A DNA stretch of 64,000 nucleotides from Chiridota heheva. Lineage: Eukaryota > Echinodermata > Holothuroidea > Apodida > Chiridotidae. The translations under genes and the position numbers were made by a program. Positions 46,551 to 57,640 of this stretch are shown here, in pieces. Position 1 is the first letter of the stretch. Each line of letters starts with the position of its first letter. The stretch is taken from assembly GCA_020152595.1 (NCBI GenBank), contig JAIGNY010002230.1, positions 903,501 through 967,500 of the forward strand. Direction: 5' to 3'. Under the pieces are notes generated by a model, which was not told the origin of the DNA, did no database searches, and saw nothing but the letters and a program-made list of their open reading frames with translations.

Positions 46551-46811
46551 GGGGCACTACCATATGTGAGGTATATAAATATGTGATGCCCAAACAGTTG
46601 CCTTTTTTCATCATTTTCATAGTGCAGATCCCAAAAAATGAGGTTTTACTGTCTTAAATGTGTACTGCTGGTCCATTTTTACAATATTTTTATTGAATAT
46701 TCATACTGCAGGTATCAAAGTTGACTTCTTTCATACTGAAGGTATCAAAATTATACAATTTCAGTTACCAAAAAATATGTCATCTGTCACTTTTAGTATG
46801 AAGTGCTCCCC
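46551..46811. mobile_element. Family D MITE, copy 1
   Basis: Left end GGGGCACTACCATATGTGAG; right end TTTTAGTATGAAGTGCTCCC, giving a GGGGCACTtc-type inverted repeat. The core phrases are CATAGTGCAGATCCCAAAAA, TACTGCTGGTCCATTTTTAC and CATACTGCAGGTATCAAA. No coding. Confidence 0.65.
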
Positions 46812-46964
46812 TCTCTCCCCCTTTTCCTCCCCCTCTGCCTCCCCCACCGGACATATAAACCACCTTTACATTGTTTATATATGAATTCAAATATTACCAG
46901 GCACTCTAAATTGGTGACAGAAGGTAACTTTTTGGATAATTCAAAGGTTTTGTGGTAAGTTTTG

Positions 46965-48040
46965 ATGCTTTTTTCATAAGCTGATTGATTTGCAAGTTTT
47001 GTATCAACTGTCATGTCATTGCATATCATGAAATATTTGTTTTATGATATTCATTTATAGGCCACACCCACCCACCATACAGATCAATAAAAAGGTTGAC
47101 TTTAGCATTTGCACAATAACTAACATAATAACATTACCATAGCAAGTACATGTATGATGCTAAAGCGGCTGTTTATTTATCCTATTTCGAAAAATTGTCA
47201 GTAAGCCCCGCCTACCCCATTAATATTCATGACATCACTACCACAACATTAAAACATATGTGTACAGACCATGACCCATCTGTACGTGTACCACATATAT
47301 ATGGCTTATATCTGATATACTGTTCATGAGATATGATGCGTATCATTTACATGTAGCACATTCATCAACCATGCATATTCATGACATCTGTTGATAACAT
47401 AAGCATGTACACAATAACCAACAATAATACCATGCCCAGTATGATCAAAGAGCTTCTACACATGTATGATACATAAGGAACATACAGTTGCTTACTGATC
47501 AAATTTTAAAATTCTCACTTTAAAGTCCTGCCTACTTATAAGTGTGTTTGGTATCACCACCAAAAACAATAGGGTACATCTACAGACCATGGGCTATCTG
47601 TGTACTACACATGACGTGAATCCAGTTTATAGTTCTTGAGATATCATGTTTACAAGCTTTTTGTTTAAAAAATCATATTAGGCCCAGCCCACTATGCCTT
47701 TTAATCAAATTCAACATTTTTATACCATGAACACGTACACACAAGCTAACATCATTATTATACCAAATATGAAACAAAACAGACAAGCAATTGTTAAAAT
47801 ATGAGCATTTCTTTATTTTTACATAAAGCCATGCCTACTCATGCACGATATTACCATCAAAAACAATAGGGCACACCTAGGGACCATGGGCTATCTGTGT
47901 ACCACATATGGCATTCATCTAGTGTACCGTTCTTGAGATATCGCATTTACAAGCTGGCTGTCACAAACACACCACATACACACACACATCACTATATAGG
48001 CAGTCATACATAGGTTCCTGATGCAAACCAAAAGTGGCAA
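46965..48040 (-). repeat. Dispersed repeat family B, copy 3
   Basis: The reverse orientation has three to four diverged units of about 300 bp (ATAGGGCACACC or TAGGGTACATC, GACCATGGGCTATCTGTGTA, AAGCCCCGCCTA). It ends in an ACACACAC stretch at about 47960-47990. Confidence 0.75.
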
Positions 48041-48460
48041 AATACATAGGAAAGAAATATTATCAAATGCTATCTTGCACAAATTACCAGGTTATACAAG
48101 TAAACCATAATAGGTGGGAAATATTAATTCCTGACCTTTTATTTCATAATAAAAGAGTGAAAATTAAGTAAATATGTTAGGTAAAAGAAATGTAAAATTC
48201 TATAGAATATACATTTTGTATTAAAAGAACATGTCACAAAAGAAAGACCGTGTCAATGTGAGATTTTTTTGGGGCGGGAAAAGCATTGAAAACAACTCTT
48301 TTCTACAAACCATTCATACTAAAGGTATATTGATGTCAGACAATCCACTGCTTTAATAATTACTGCAGAAGTTAAATCTCTTCATACAAATATAAAATAA
48401 AAGATCGTAGTGATTTACTTCATAATTGACATTCTACATTCCAGAGTACATGATACCCGG

Positions 48461-48795
48461 GAGGGGTGCCACTTCCATATATATATATGCCGCCAGAGTG
48501 CAGATGCCTGTTTTGCCACATTTTCATAGTGCAGGTGCCTTTTTTTGCATCATTTTTGTAGTGCAGGTCCCAAAAAATGCTGTTTTACTCTCGTTTATTT
48601 TGGACCGCTGGTCCATTTTTACAGCATTTTCGTTGAATACTCAATACTTCAGGTATCAAAATTGACTTTCATACCGCGGGAATCAAAATTATATAATTAT
48701 ATACTGCAGGAACCAAACAATCTGTCATATTGCAGGTATGGTTTTCGGTTGATAGGCTGCACACCCCTACCTACTTTTAGTATGAAGTGAACCCA
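48461..48795. mobile_element. Family D MITE, copy 2
   Basis: GAGGGGTGCCACTTCCATAT on the left, TTTTAGTATGAAGTG on the right. The same internal phrases (TAGTGCAGGTCCCAAAAAAT, CCGCTGGTCCATTTTTACA) and a TATATATATATGCCGCC segment as in copy 4. Confidence 0.62.
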
Positions 48796-50624
48796 AACTT
48801 TGTACAATATGACTGTACAATAAGTTTCAAAAAAATGGTCCCGCTAAATTAAACCTGAAATTCCCTATGTAACGAACTCACTTTTAAACCAAATTGGATC
48901 AGTTTGATACGTTGGTTTGTGGTGGGTGAACCTACTTACAAGTTAGCAGAGGTTACCTGCTATTCGGTTTTCCAATCAAAATTTAACCAATCATATGTAG
49001 ATAAAGAAATTATCAGCAAATTCTGATGAAAATTTTGTGCTATTTTTATTGTTTTTTGGTAGATTTACAACAATTTAGCTAATTGTGCGTTTAGTTTCAA
49101 ATGTACATAGAATTTTGAGATTCAATTGCCCTCTCCTCCTAGCTTTCACCTACCTGTGGAGTGACCAACATCCAAACATAAGGCATGGGTGTTGTCAGGG
49201 AGATGGAAAGGGTCGTACGACCCCAAAAAAATATTCCCTCAGCAACCCCTACAATCCGAAAGGCTGGCTACACCCCTCAAGGGGGTCCAACTGTGACTTT
49301 CATAATCAAGATCCAGGGGTATACAAGGGACTTTGATTATGTAATTTCTGAAAAAGTGGTGGAGGCATGAACCTTAACCCTCCCCCCTTCTCCCCCACCA
49401 TGCAACTTCCTCCTCTCTTGTCTTCTCCAATTAAACCAAAAATCAGGAGCTTAGTATGGTACACATTATCACCATTAGGACCATGGGTGGATCCAGGATT
49501 TCAAAAAGGGATGGGAGTAAAAAATCAAAGTCATAACAAAATAACTGAATTTAAAAAAAATGTAAATCGCAACCGTCCAGATCAGACTTTTAAATTTCAA
49601 AATACGTCCGACTGCAATTTTTTTTTACAAGTTGGGTTTAACTCTTAATTTTCGCTTTAAAAAGTGCTCAAATTGATAAATTTTCCCCCGCTGAATCTGC
49701 CCTGGAGGCTTGAAGAATAACTAATCTTCAGTTATATTGTTGGCATTAAAATCCAAAATAATATTGCTGGCAGAAAAATGTGAAGTAAAACTGCAAACAT
49801 TTAATAATGTATGAAAATAGCAATGGAGAAGGGTTCAAACCAAATTAAAAGGGGGATTTGTTAAACTCCTTAATCCCATTGGTTGCCCATTATGCACCAA
49901 GGTCATATTTTGATGACCCAACACAAGGTATTTTTTAAAATATTTTTTTAAATTATTTCCTCCCCTGCTCTCTGCTTCTCCCTCCCACTCTCCCTCCCCA
50001 ACAAAGTCAATGTGGATGCACTCACAAGATCTACAGTAGCATAAACTACAGACACCCACTCAGCAGCAAGCTTTAATCAGTTTAATAAAATATTAAAAGA
50101 TATACATCAACACTATATACTTAAGTGTTTAAGATATTTTTTTAAACAAGTACAAAAGTTCGCCAAAATTGGTTAATAATTGAAAATTGTTGCTACTGTT
50201 TTTTGAACAATCAGACTTCTAAGTAAAATAATTCCATTATTTTTATTTTCTACCAGATTTCTATGAAATTTAAAAAAAAAAAAAAAAAATTGTACAAAAT
50301 TTAAACAAAACTGGTTAATAATTGAAAATTTTTGCTTTTGTCTTCATATTCAAATTTGTGAACAATCAGACTTTTAAGTAAAATAATTCCATTATTTTTA
50401 TTTTCTACCAGATTTCTATGAAAGGGAGATTGTACTGTATTTTCTTTTGGAAAAAAATAGTATTATCATCATTTTACTAAGGAAAGAAATTTAAAGGGGC
50501 TGGTGGCCAAAAAGTGAGTGCGCATTTATCTCGAGTCCCATGAATATCGAACACACTTTTCATCCATGTCATGGCACTGGAAACCTTTGGTTCAAATTTA
50601 TCATAATTATTTCTTATGATTACT
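48796..50624. other. Gene-free stretch
   Basis: A diverged direct repeat of about 120 bp occurs at 50160-50280 and 50290-50425 (AACAATCAGACTT then AAGTAAAATAATTCCATTAT). Nothing else was recognised. Confidence 0.45.
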
Positions 50625-50976
50625 TAAGTCTATTTTATATGAAAAAGAACTTGAAAAGAAACAAACTGGTGAAAAGAGCATTCAAAAACCATTTTCTATT
50701 CAGGAGATACTGTACATGTGTGTAAAGTTTGGTATGATTTCTGTAGAAACGACTGAAATCAGACTAGTTGTGACATAACAGCATCAGATTCCTCAAAGTC
50801 TTTATGTATTCTATCATATTTTTGTCCTAGCTGCAATTTTGTGGTTTAAAAACCATTGGATAATCAGGAAAATAGTAAAATAGAATCTAGTAAGGATAAT
50901 TATAATTTACTACCTGAAGAAAGTTTTGAGGAAAAATGAATCAAATAGTATAAAAGTTAATTTTCTTTTAAATACA

Positions 50977-51085
50977 TTAACCCTTACTCTACCACGCGGC
51001 GATATTATCGCCGTTTTGGGTGCCCCGTCTTTGGCCCCGCCTCCCGAGCGCATTTTCAAAATAGTGCTGGTAGTGTAAGGGTTAA
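50977..51085. mobile_element. piggyBac-like MITE, trimer copy 1 (109 bp)
   Basis: Ends TTAACCCTTACTCTACCA and TGGTAGTGTAAGGGTTAA are inverted with one mismatch. The interior has a near-perfect hairpin, GGCGATA-T-TATCGCC. TTAACCCTT ends are typical of piggyBac-type elements. GC-rich compared with its host. Confidence 0.82.
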
Positions 51086-51466
51086 TCAACACGCGACATA
51101 AGCGCCAACCCGAAAATATAGGCAGCATGATCCCGGTGGGCGGCCCAGCGGGTCCCGAAAGCGGAAGGGGCCTGACTTTTCTGCCTGAAAGACAGAGGAC
51201 CCTTCAATAATCACGCCTTGATTAACCCTTACTCTACCACGCGGCGATATTATCGCCGTTTTGGGTGCCCTGTCTTTGGCCCCGCCTCCCGAGCGCATTT
51301 TTAAAATAGTGCTGGTAGAGCAAGGGTTAATCAACCCGCGACATATATGCCAACCCGAAAATATAGGCAGCATGATCCCGGTGGGCGGCCCAGCGGGTCC
51401 CGAAAGCGGAAGTGGTCCGACTTTTCTGCCTGAAAGACAGAGGACCCTTCAATAATCACGCCTTGA
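51086..51466. repeat. 136-bp spacers of the MITE trimer (51086-51221 and 51331-51466)
   Basis: Each spacer carries CAACCCGAAAATATAGGCAG, GGTGGGCGGCCCAGCGGGTC and AAGACAGAGGACCCTTCAAT and ends in CACGCCTTGA before the next TTAA. The two differ at only a few positions. The range given includes copy 2. Not found elsewhere in this window. Confidence 0.85.
51222..51330. mobile_element. piggyBac-like MITE, trimer copy 2 (109 bp)
   Basis: Same as copy 1 with a few changes (right end TGGTAGAGCAAGGGTTAA, TTTTTAAAATAG in place of TTTTCAAAATAG). It is separated from each neighbour by an almost identical 136-bp spacer. Confidence 0.85.
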
Positions 51467-51575
51467 TTAACCCTTACTCTACCACGCGGCGATATTATTG
51501 CCGTTTTGGGTGCCCCGTCTTTGGCCCCGCCTCCCGAGCGCATTTTCAAAATAGTGCTGGTAGAGTAAGGGTTAA
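51467..51575. mobile_element. piggyBac-like MITE, trimer copy 3 (109 bp)
   Basis: Ends TTAACCCTTACTCTACCA and TGGTAGAGTAAGGGTTAA are perfect 18-bp inverted repeats. The hairpin has one change (TATTGCC). It borders resumed family A sequence on its right. Confidence 0.87.
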
Positions 51576-52116
51576 CAAGTGTAGAGGTGAATGTACAGAT
51601 GAGGGCGCCACCCTTTCATAATAGACTTACTACACCAGTCATTTCCGCACAGATTAGACAAAGCTTTAAACTTGAATATTTCCTTAACATAAATAATCAT
51701 TTTTATTTTATTTTTATTTCGTAATTGCTTTTGTTCACCATTTTGTTTCTTTTGAAGTCCTCTTTCATTTAAGATAAACTTGCTTGACCCCTGAAGTAAT
51801 CCTTTGGGTAATTTTTCAATGACACAAGTATCCAAAATTAGACTTGTTTTATTTCAAAATTCCCTCGACTTAAGCAAAAAAGATGCCCTCGCTTTTTAGA
51901 CTGAGAACTCCACAATAACAATAAAAATTTGAACAGTCCTTCTATTCAATTTGGCATCAAGAATCAGCCATACATGTAAGTTGAAAACTAAATATGACAT
52001 TTTTAAAATTAAAAGGCTGCCCCATCTCCCCCTCCCTCCCCCATCCAGAATGTTATGTTTTTGGTAAAGCAGCATAAAGAAAACATTATGTAACTGACCA
52101 TAGACCATAAAACCTG

Positions 52117-52735
52117 GAGGTACTTCATACTTAAAGTGGTAGGTGGTGTCGGCCCATAAACCGAAAACCATACTTGCAGTACGACATATTCTTTGGTGCC
52201 TGCAGTATGAAATTATACAATTTTGGTACCTGTAGTATCAGTGAAAGAAGTCAATTTTGATACCTGCAGTATCGAGTGTTCAACAAAACTATTGTGAAAA
52301 TGGACCAGCAGTACGAAATTTACAGATCGATTAAAACAGCAATTTTTTAGACCTGCATTACAAAGGTGCTGTGGCTCCGTGGGTACCGAGTTCAATTCCC
52401 GTCGTGAGCACTGCATTGTGTCCTTGAGCAAGACACTTTACTTGCTTCAGTCCACTCAGCTGTAAAACGAGTACCAGCACTACTGGGGAGTTAATCTGCT
52501 ATGGACTAGCATCCCATCCAGGGGGAGTAATGTACTCTCATCCACTTGCGCCATGGAAACTGGGGATAAGCACCAGCTCAATGAGCCTATAATGTCTCGG
52601 ATGGGTTTAGCTTAGCTTAGCATTACAAAAATGACGAGAAAAAAAAGACACCTGCACTACAAAAATCATGCCAAAAAAGCACCTGTTCAGGCGGCTTATG
52701 TATATGCCTCAAAATGGAATTGTCCTCCCCTTTAA
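52117..52735 (-). mobile_element. Family D MITE, copy 3, split by a SINE
   Basis: In reverse orientation: TACTTCATACTTAAAGTGGT on the left, GCAGTATGAAATTATACAAT and GAAAATGGACCAGCAGTACG in the middle, then the SINE at 52365-52619. It resumes with CACCTGCACTACAAAAATCA and GGCGGCTTATGTATATGCC. Confidence 0.68.
52365..52619 (+). mobile_element. tRNA-headed SINE, copy 3 (255 bp), with 10-bp target duplication
   Basis: It begins GGTGCTGTGGCTCCGTGGGT with GAGTTCAATTCCCG as B box, carries the CAGTCCACTCAGCTGTAAA and GGGGATAAGCACCAGCTCAA blocks, and ends TTTAGCTTAGCTTA. GCATTACAAA lies at 52355-52364 and again at 52620-52629, exactly flanking it. This fixes both borders and indicates LINE-driven retroposition into a family D element. 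Confidence 0.9.
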
Positions 52736-54792
52736 ACAAGTAAATACATCAAGTAAATAAATCAAACTGAAATATCTATGTGTCAGTTCTGCAAAAATTC
52801 CAAATTAAAAACTAATTGAGGGCGAAATGCATATGATTTCACAGTAACTGTAAATACAAACTGACACTGACATATTCTGGCAGTACAAGACTTGGGCATA
52901 CTGAAGGTCAAATACAATGATATTCTTCCCAGTGGTGGCTTAGAGGGCCAAAATAAAGTAAACATCCGGCTGGCAGACTGCCCAGACCAACAGCTCTATG
53001 TTCAGATAACATCTTGAAATGCTTAAAAACTGATAACTTTTGGTGCTTTTTAAATGCCATTGATTGATTGATCACTAAATGATTGATCACTGATTGTGTT
53101 CACATTAAGCTTCAAAATTTGGGGAATTTCCCCCTTGTGTAATTTTAGTTGTTTTTTTTTTTAAGGGGGAAAACTTGAAATGATAAATCTTCCAACACAC
53201 AAAGTTTTCTTTGACGTCATATAATGCTAAGCAATTCCTTCACTCTGTTTCTTGCTGAAATATGAAAAGTAACTATCATGAGTAAAAACAGGTCCATAGT
53301 TAATACATGTATCATGCAAAGAGAAAGAAAAGCTACATAAATATGCAAAACTAAAGGTAAATACTGCTGCTGTTTGTGTGTCTTTTTATTGTAGATCAAT
53401 AAGAATAAATTCACATTTTAAAAATAACACCAATCAGGAGAGATAAACTAGACTTGTTCTTTAGTCAGTTTATTGCAGCAGCGGCATTCCTCCCTCATTG
53501 CCTTCCTGTTGTTAGTTGCAGCAGTGGCATTCCTCCTGCATTGCCTTCCCTTTGTTTTATCTTTTTATTGTTCAATCTTGAAACTGATAGAGTTGTCGTT
53601 TAGTAAAGTTCAACTTAGCTGCAGTGCATTGTCTTATAAGATGGCGCCACTGATTTTAAACCAATCAGGCCCATGTTGCCTCTAGCTGTCCATAGTCCTT
53701 TGATTACAGAGTAATTGCACGAAAAATAGGCTATCGCACTGAATTTTAGTTTTAGGTCATGCAGTTTTCTTTGCGGGAATTTCTCCCTTCCAATTTTTTT
53801 TTGGGAATTTTAATTGTTTTTTTGCGGAAATCCCGCATTGTGTTCTCAATGTGTACACTGCTGTATTTACTTCTCAGTTATTTCGGCATGCTGTATATCT
53901 GACCTGACCTTAGGGGGCCTTAGCCCCTCCCCCTCCCTCCTCTGAAAAAATTAAAACTTCTTTAAAATCAATTGACTGTCATGAAATGGTGAAAAATGTT
54001 ACAAAAATCAAAGAAAATTGCCCGAAATCGAAGAAAATTGTCGGAAAAATAATTTTTAAAAGTTCCCGAAACTCCAAATTATGCTAAAATTTCCCCAAAA
54101 TTAAAAAACCTGCCCGAAAAATGAATGAAATATCCAAAAAATTGGCCCTTGTTCATTTTTTTATAAATCAGCCCTGAAGCCTATTACATAAATGATGACC
54201 CTCAAAATGTTTCTTTTGGAGTGCGAGTATGTGCTGGGTTGAGGGATTCTAATCCCCCCCCCCCAAGGAGGTTAAACTGCGAGCTGAGAATGAAGTTTTA
54301 CCCTTCCAGTCAATTGACCCACCTCCACCCTCACCCCATCATGGTAAAACTGTAGTTCTATTAATTTTGCTAAAAGGTCCAAATTTTGAGGCAATGACTT
54401 TTTTTTTTTTTTTGGGCTCTTCAGTACATTTTAGCCTCCGAACAATTTAAAGATTGCTATTTTCACCCATCAGCAAGTTTTTTTTTCTTTCTACAACCTC
54501 CCCAAGCCAAAAGGTGACTACAACCATGTTTTTAAATGGTGCCCAAGGTATAAGTATAAACCAGTTATAAAGCAGATGATTATATATTTAGATCACTTTT
54601 CAAGCAATTAAAAGCTTTTTGTTTAAACTTTTCCCCCAAACACTTTTGAGTTCAAAATTGTATAAAATTATACACGTTACCTCTTATCAGAAATTTAAAT
54701 ATAAGTGACTTAACATTTTTAGGAGGCCGTAAGTGTGTGTTTGACCATAACTTTAATACATTTTTGTGCACATATAAAATCACATTGGGAGG
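52736..54792. other. Gene-free stretch
   Basis: A direct repeat TTGCAGCAG-GGCATTCCTCC lies at 53472-53545. A periodic GCCCGAAATCGAAGAAAATT-like array occurs at about 53990-54140 and belongs to the same class as the CAGTGGCGTAGG-family cores, in reverse. No gene recognised. Confidence 0.5.
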
Positions 54793-54912
54793 GGTATGCA
54801 AATTCCCAGGTGAGGCATACAAGTTCCCAGGTTAGGCATGCAAGTTCCCAGGTGAGGCATGCAAGTTCCCAGGTGAGGCATGCAAGTTCCCAGGTGAGGC
54901 ATGCAAGTTCAA
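54793..54912. repeat. 21-bp minisatellite (AGGCATGCAAGTTCCCAGGTG)
   Basis: About six copies, the first ones slightly diverged (GTATGCAAATTC, GGCATACAAG). It stops about 30 bp before the inverted-repeat element at 54941. Confidence 0.93.
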
Positions 54913-54940
54913 GTACAATATGCCCTCTGTCAAAATAATA

Positions 54941-55262
54941 CACTTGTCAGTTGTATGACTCGCCCCTACTACCCCCGACAATGTCAGTCAAAGGTGAGTC
55001 CTTGACATATGAAATAGTGACTCACATGTGCATCATTGTACCAAATTGTCAGTCACTAGAGTGACTATGGGATGGGTCAATTAACTTCAGACCAATTGAC
55101 TTTGCACAGAGGCGATTGATTTGGGGTAAATTATTTCACAAAAAAATGTCAGTCACCTACGTGACTGAGGGGTACGTCAATGTACATGTTTTGCCCACCC
55201 ACTTTGGTGCAATGACTCACCTTGTCCGGGGGTGTAGGGGTGAATCACACAACTGACAAGTG
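54941..55262. mobile_element. Inverted-repeat MITE (322 bp), CACTTGTCAGTTGT ends
   Basis: The left arm CACTTGTCAGTTGTATGACT, then CGCCCCTAC, matches the inverse of the right arm (GTAGGGGTGAATCACACAAC, TGACAAGTG) over about 50 bp with few mismatches. The interior contains short palindromes AGTCACTAGAGTGACT and AGTCACCTACGTGACT. No target duplication is obvious. No coding. Confidence 0.68.
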
Positions 55263-55420
55263 CATAAGACAGAGATGTTTAGAAGTTATTGTAATTTAAA
55301 TTGTTTAAAAATCAGCTTTCATCTGGCTTTCATTGTGATTTTTTATAGGGGTACCTGCCTCACCCCTACTAGACTCCCACATGTACATGTATCCATGCAG
55401 CATATGAAGAAAAAAATTAT

Positions 55421-55423
<3 letters not shown>

Positions 55424-55462
<39 letters not shown>
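55424..55462. repeat. Poly(A) run of 39 bp
   Basis: An uninterrupted A run. No retroposed gene or SINE body was recognised directly upstream. Confidence 0.95.
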
Positions 55463-55463
<1 letters not shown>

Positions 55464-55770
55464 ATTATGACTCACATTAATGTCAGAATTTTCCCTGCTA
55501 TTAAAGCACTGGTCTCTTTTCTCCCAAGTCCTAATTATGCATTAAATGAGTGTAACCAGGGGGTTGACCAAGTAATTCGACCCTCCCCACCCTCCCACCC
55601 CACAATGACTACTTAAAAGGTGAAATGGTCATTTTTTGCTAAAAAGGTCAAGAAAATTTGCTACGGTGTCAAGATCGTCAGGCAATGACCTTTTCTCTTT
55701 CTTTGCTCTTCAGTAAAATGTAGCCACTGAATAATTTAATGAGTTTATGCCATCACCATTTTTGCATGCA

Positions 55771-55772
<2 letters not shown>

Positions 55773-55808
<36 letters not shown>

Positions 55809-55882
55809 CATACATACATACATACATACACATACATACATACATACATACATACAAATGCATGCATGCATGCATACATACA

Positions 55883-55946
<64 letters not shown>

Positions 55947-56185
55947 GTATGCATGCATACATACATACATACATACATGTACATATATGTATGCATGCAT
56001 ACATACATACATACATGTACATACATACATGCATGCATGCATGCATGCATACATACATACATACATACATACATACATACATACATACATACATACATAC
56101 ATACATACATACATACATACATACATACATACATACATACATACATACATACATACATACATACATACATACATACATACATACA

Positions 56186-56270
<85 letters not shown>
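55773..56270. repeat. Compound (TA)n / (CATA)n / (CATG)n microsatellite
   Basis: (TA)n, then (CATA)n with GCATGCATG islands, a long pure (CATA)n at about 56049-56212, and (TA)n to 56270. All open frames on both strands here are Tyr/Ile/His/Thr/Cys/Val repeats. Confidence 0.98.
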
Positions 56271-56273
<3 letters not shown>

Positions 56274-56355
56274 CCAAAAGGCTGGCTACACCCTGCTTTA
56301 AGCAGCAGCATACTTGCCAAATGTTATATAAAATCTTTGCAAAAACAATACTTAC

Positions 56356-56387
56356 CCTTATTGTACCACGCAAACTTCTTGTATTAC
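56356..56387 (-). other. Candidate 32-nt exon of a minus-strand gene
   Basis: On the minus strand a CTTCCTTCTACAG acceptor is followed by 32 nt ending AAGG, then GTAAGTATTG, a consensus donor. It contains stops in two frames, so it is more likely 5' UTR than coding. It could join the exon at 57539-57640 to the zinc-finger exon, but it may be chance. Confidence 0.3.
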
Positions 56388-57538
56388 CTGTAGAAGGAAG
56401 CAAAATGAAATACTGGTTAAGCAAAAATAAAAAAGCTTTTACCTACATTGAAATAAATACAAGTCAGAAAAATAATGACTTTCACTTTACTGTGCCTTGA
56501 AATTGAATATAGTGAAACCAGGAAGCAATTAAATAATCCTATGTACATTCTATACATAGCAAGTAAAACTACAAGTGGTTTAAAATAATGGCATACTATA
56601 ACTGAAGTAGTATAACCAATGGCATAATTAAGCCATTGAATAATAACCCTTCAGACTTACAGATTTCTCTGTCTGTAAGCAAAGTTAGTCACAACTCATC
56701 ATATGCAATTCCACCTTAACCACACACACACACATTTAAACCCACCTTAAAACTCATACACGTACGCAAGACACCAGCTTATCAAAACACCCATTTCCAA
56801 TACCTAACGCAAGTTGTCACCAACAAGCTTTAAAGGATATAAGGGCCAACAAAAAATACTGTACACACACATACACACGCACCACCTTTGTAAACAATAT
56901 ATCCTTGAATAGTCATTTGAATACACTTCTTTTTAACCTTGTCGTTTAAAGGTCTATTCCCCGCAGCTAAGCTGGGAACAGCACGAACATAGCTATACCA
57001 ACACAACTCTCTCAGCATTGCAAATTTCGATTCGAGTTTAACCCGACACCACAAGGAATTTCAACTCAAAACAACTTCCTTTGGTAATAAATGTTCCCTC
57101 CAATACTTTTATCTCCTTTTTTTTCTTTCCCCGTACCCGTTCAATTTCAAATGTATATTCATCATAACGACACGAAGAGACATATTTTATTTTTTTATTG
57201 TTTTACCTCGTGACTTCGAAACTAAATAAGTTTCCTGTGAGAACGTGAAATTTTGATTTAACAGGAGTTATTCTAAGGGTGAAAAAAATATTGAACTATT
57301 TTGTAACCGAGGTCTAAAAGGAAAGACTACAGTAGTATTACCAACCGCCCACGCAAATTCTTGGTCATACACAACCTATACTGTATACGGTTCAATAGTT
57401 TGACTCTGCAACCCAATGTAATGTATGGTCGCCAGTGTAATAATGTTTTCACTATATCCTAAAATAAAACCGATTCTTTCATTACAACATTCGAAAAAAA
57501 GTTGAAGTATATTTTATGAAAAGGTTAATTCAACTTAC

Positions 57539-57640
57539 TGTGCTGTGTGAAAGATTTTTCCTCGCCTCTTTCCTGAGAAATATTGATTAAACTGTGCCGC
57601 GGATACGGGATAGGTGCGATGTACTCGCCATCTTGCCAAA
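57539..57640 (-). other. Candidate non-coding first exon of a minus-strand gene, possibly the zinc-finger gene
   Basis: Reading leftwards, CAAGATGGCGAGTAC is followed by CpG-rich sequence (CGTATCCGCGGCAC) and AAAGAGGCGAGG, ending ACACAGCACA before GTAAGTTGAA, a consensus donor at 57538. The ATG within it opens only a 14-codon frame before TAA, so it would be an upstream ORF. It shares a strand with the zinc-finger gene and there is no other minus-strand gene between them. Confidence 0.35.
57626..57635 (-). promoter_or_regulatory. YY1-like CAAGATGGCG motif at putative transcription start
   Basis: CAAGATGGCG matches the YY1 consensus that commonly sits just downstream of animal promoters. Local CpG density is higher than anywhere nearby, and TTATATCGG lies about 30 bp upstream on the same strand. 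Confidence 0.35.

Larger units (their letters stand above)
50625..51806. mobile_element. TTAA-type foldback element, family A copy 4, carrying a nested insertion
   Basis: The left part (TTTTATATGAAAAAGAACTT, GAAATCAGACTAGTTGTGAC, AGAATCTAGTAAGGATAATT) is interrupted at 50977. It resumes at 51572 (ACAAGTGTAGAGG, AGGGCGCCACCCTTTCATAA, GAAGTCCTCTTTCATTTAAG) and ends TTGACCCCTGAAGTAATCCT. Removing 50977-51571 leaves a single TTAA and restores the order seen in copy 1. Confidence 0.75.

Noticed and set aside
50977-51575. A single larger transposon with internal repeats
   Set aside because: Each 109-bp unit has its own complete pair of inverted ends with TTAA. A trimer of small elements with spacers describes it better, although composite movement remains possible.
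55710-56424. Open frames of up to 223 codons on both strands
   Set aside because: Products of (CATA)n and (TA)n microsatellites.
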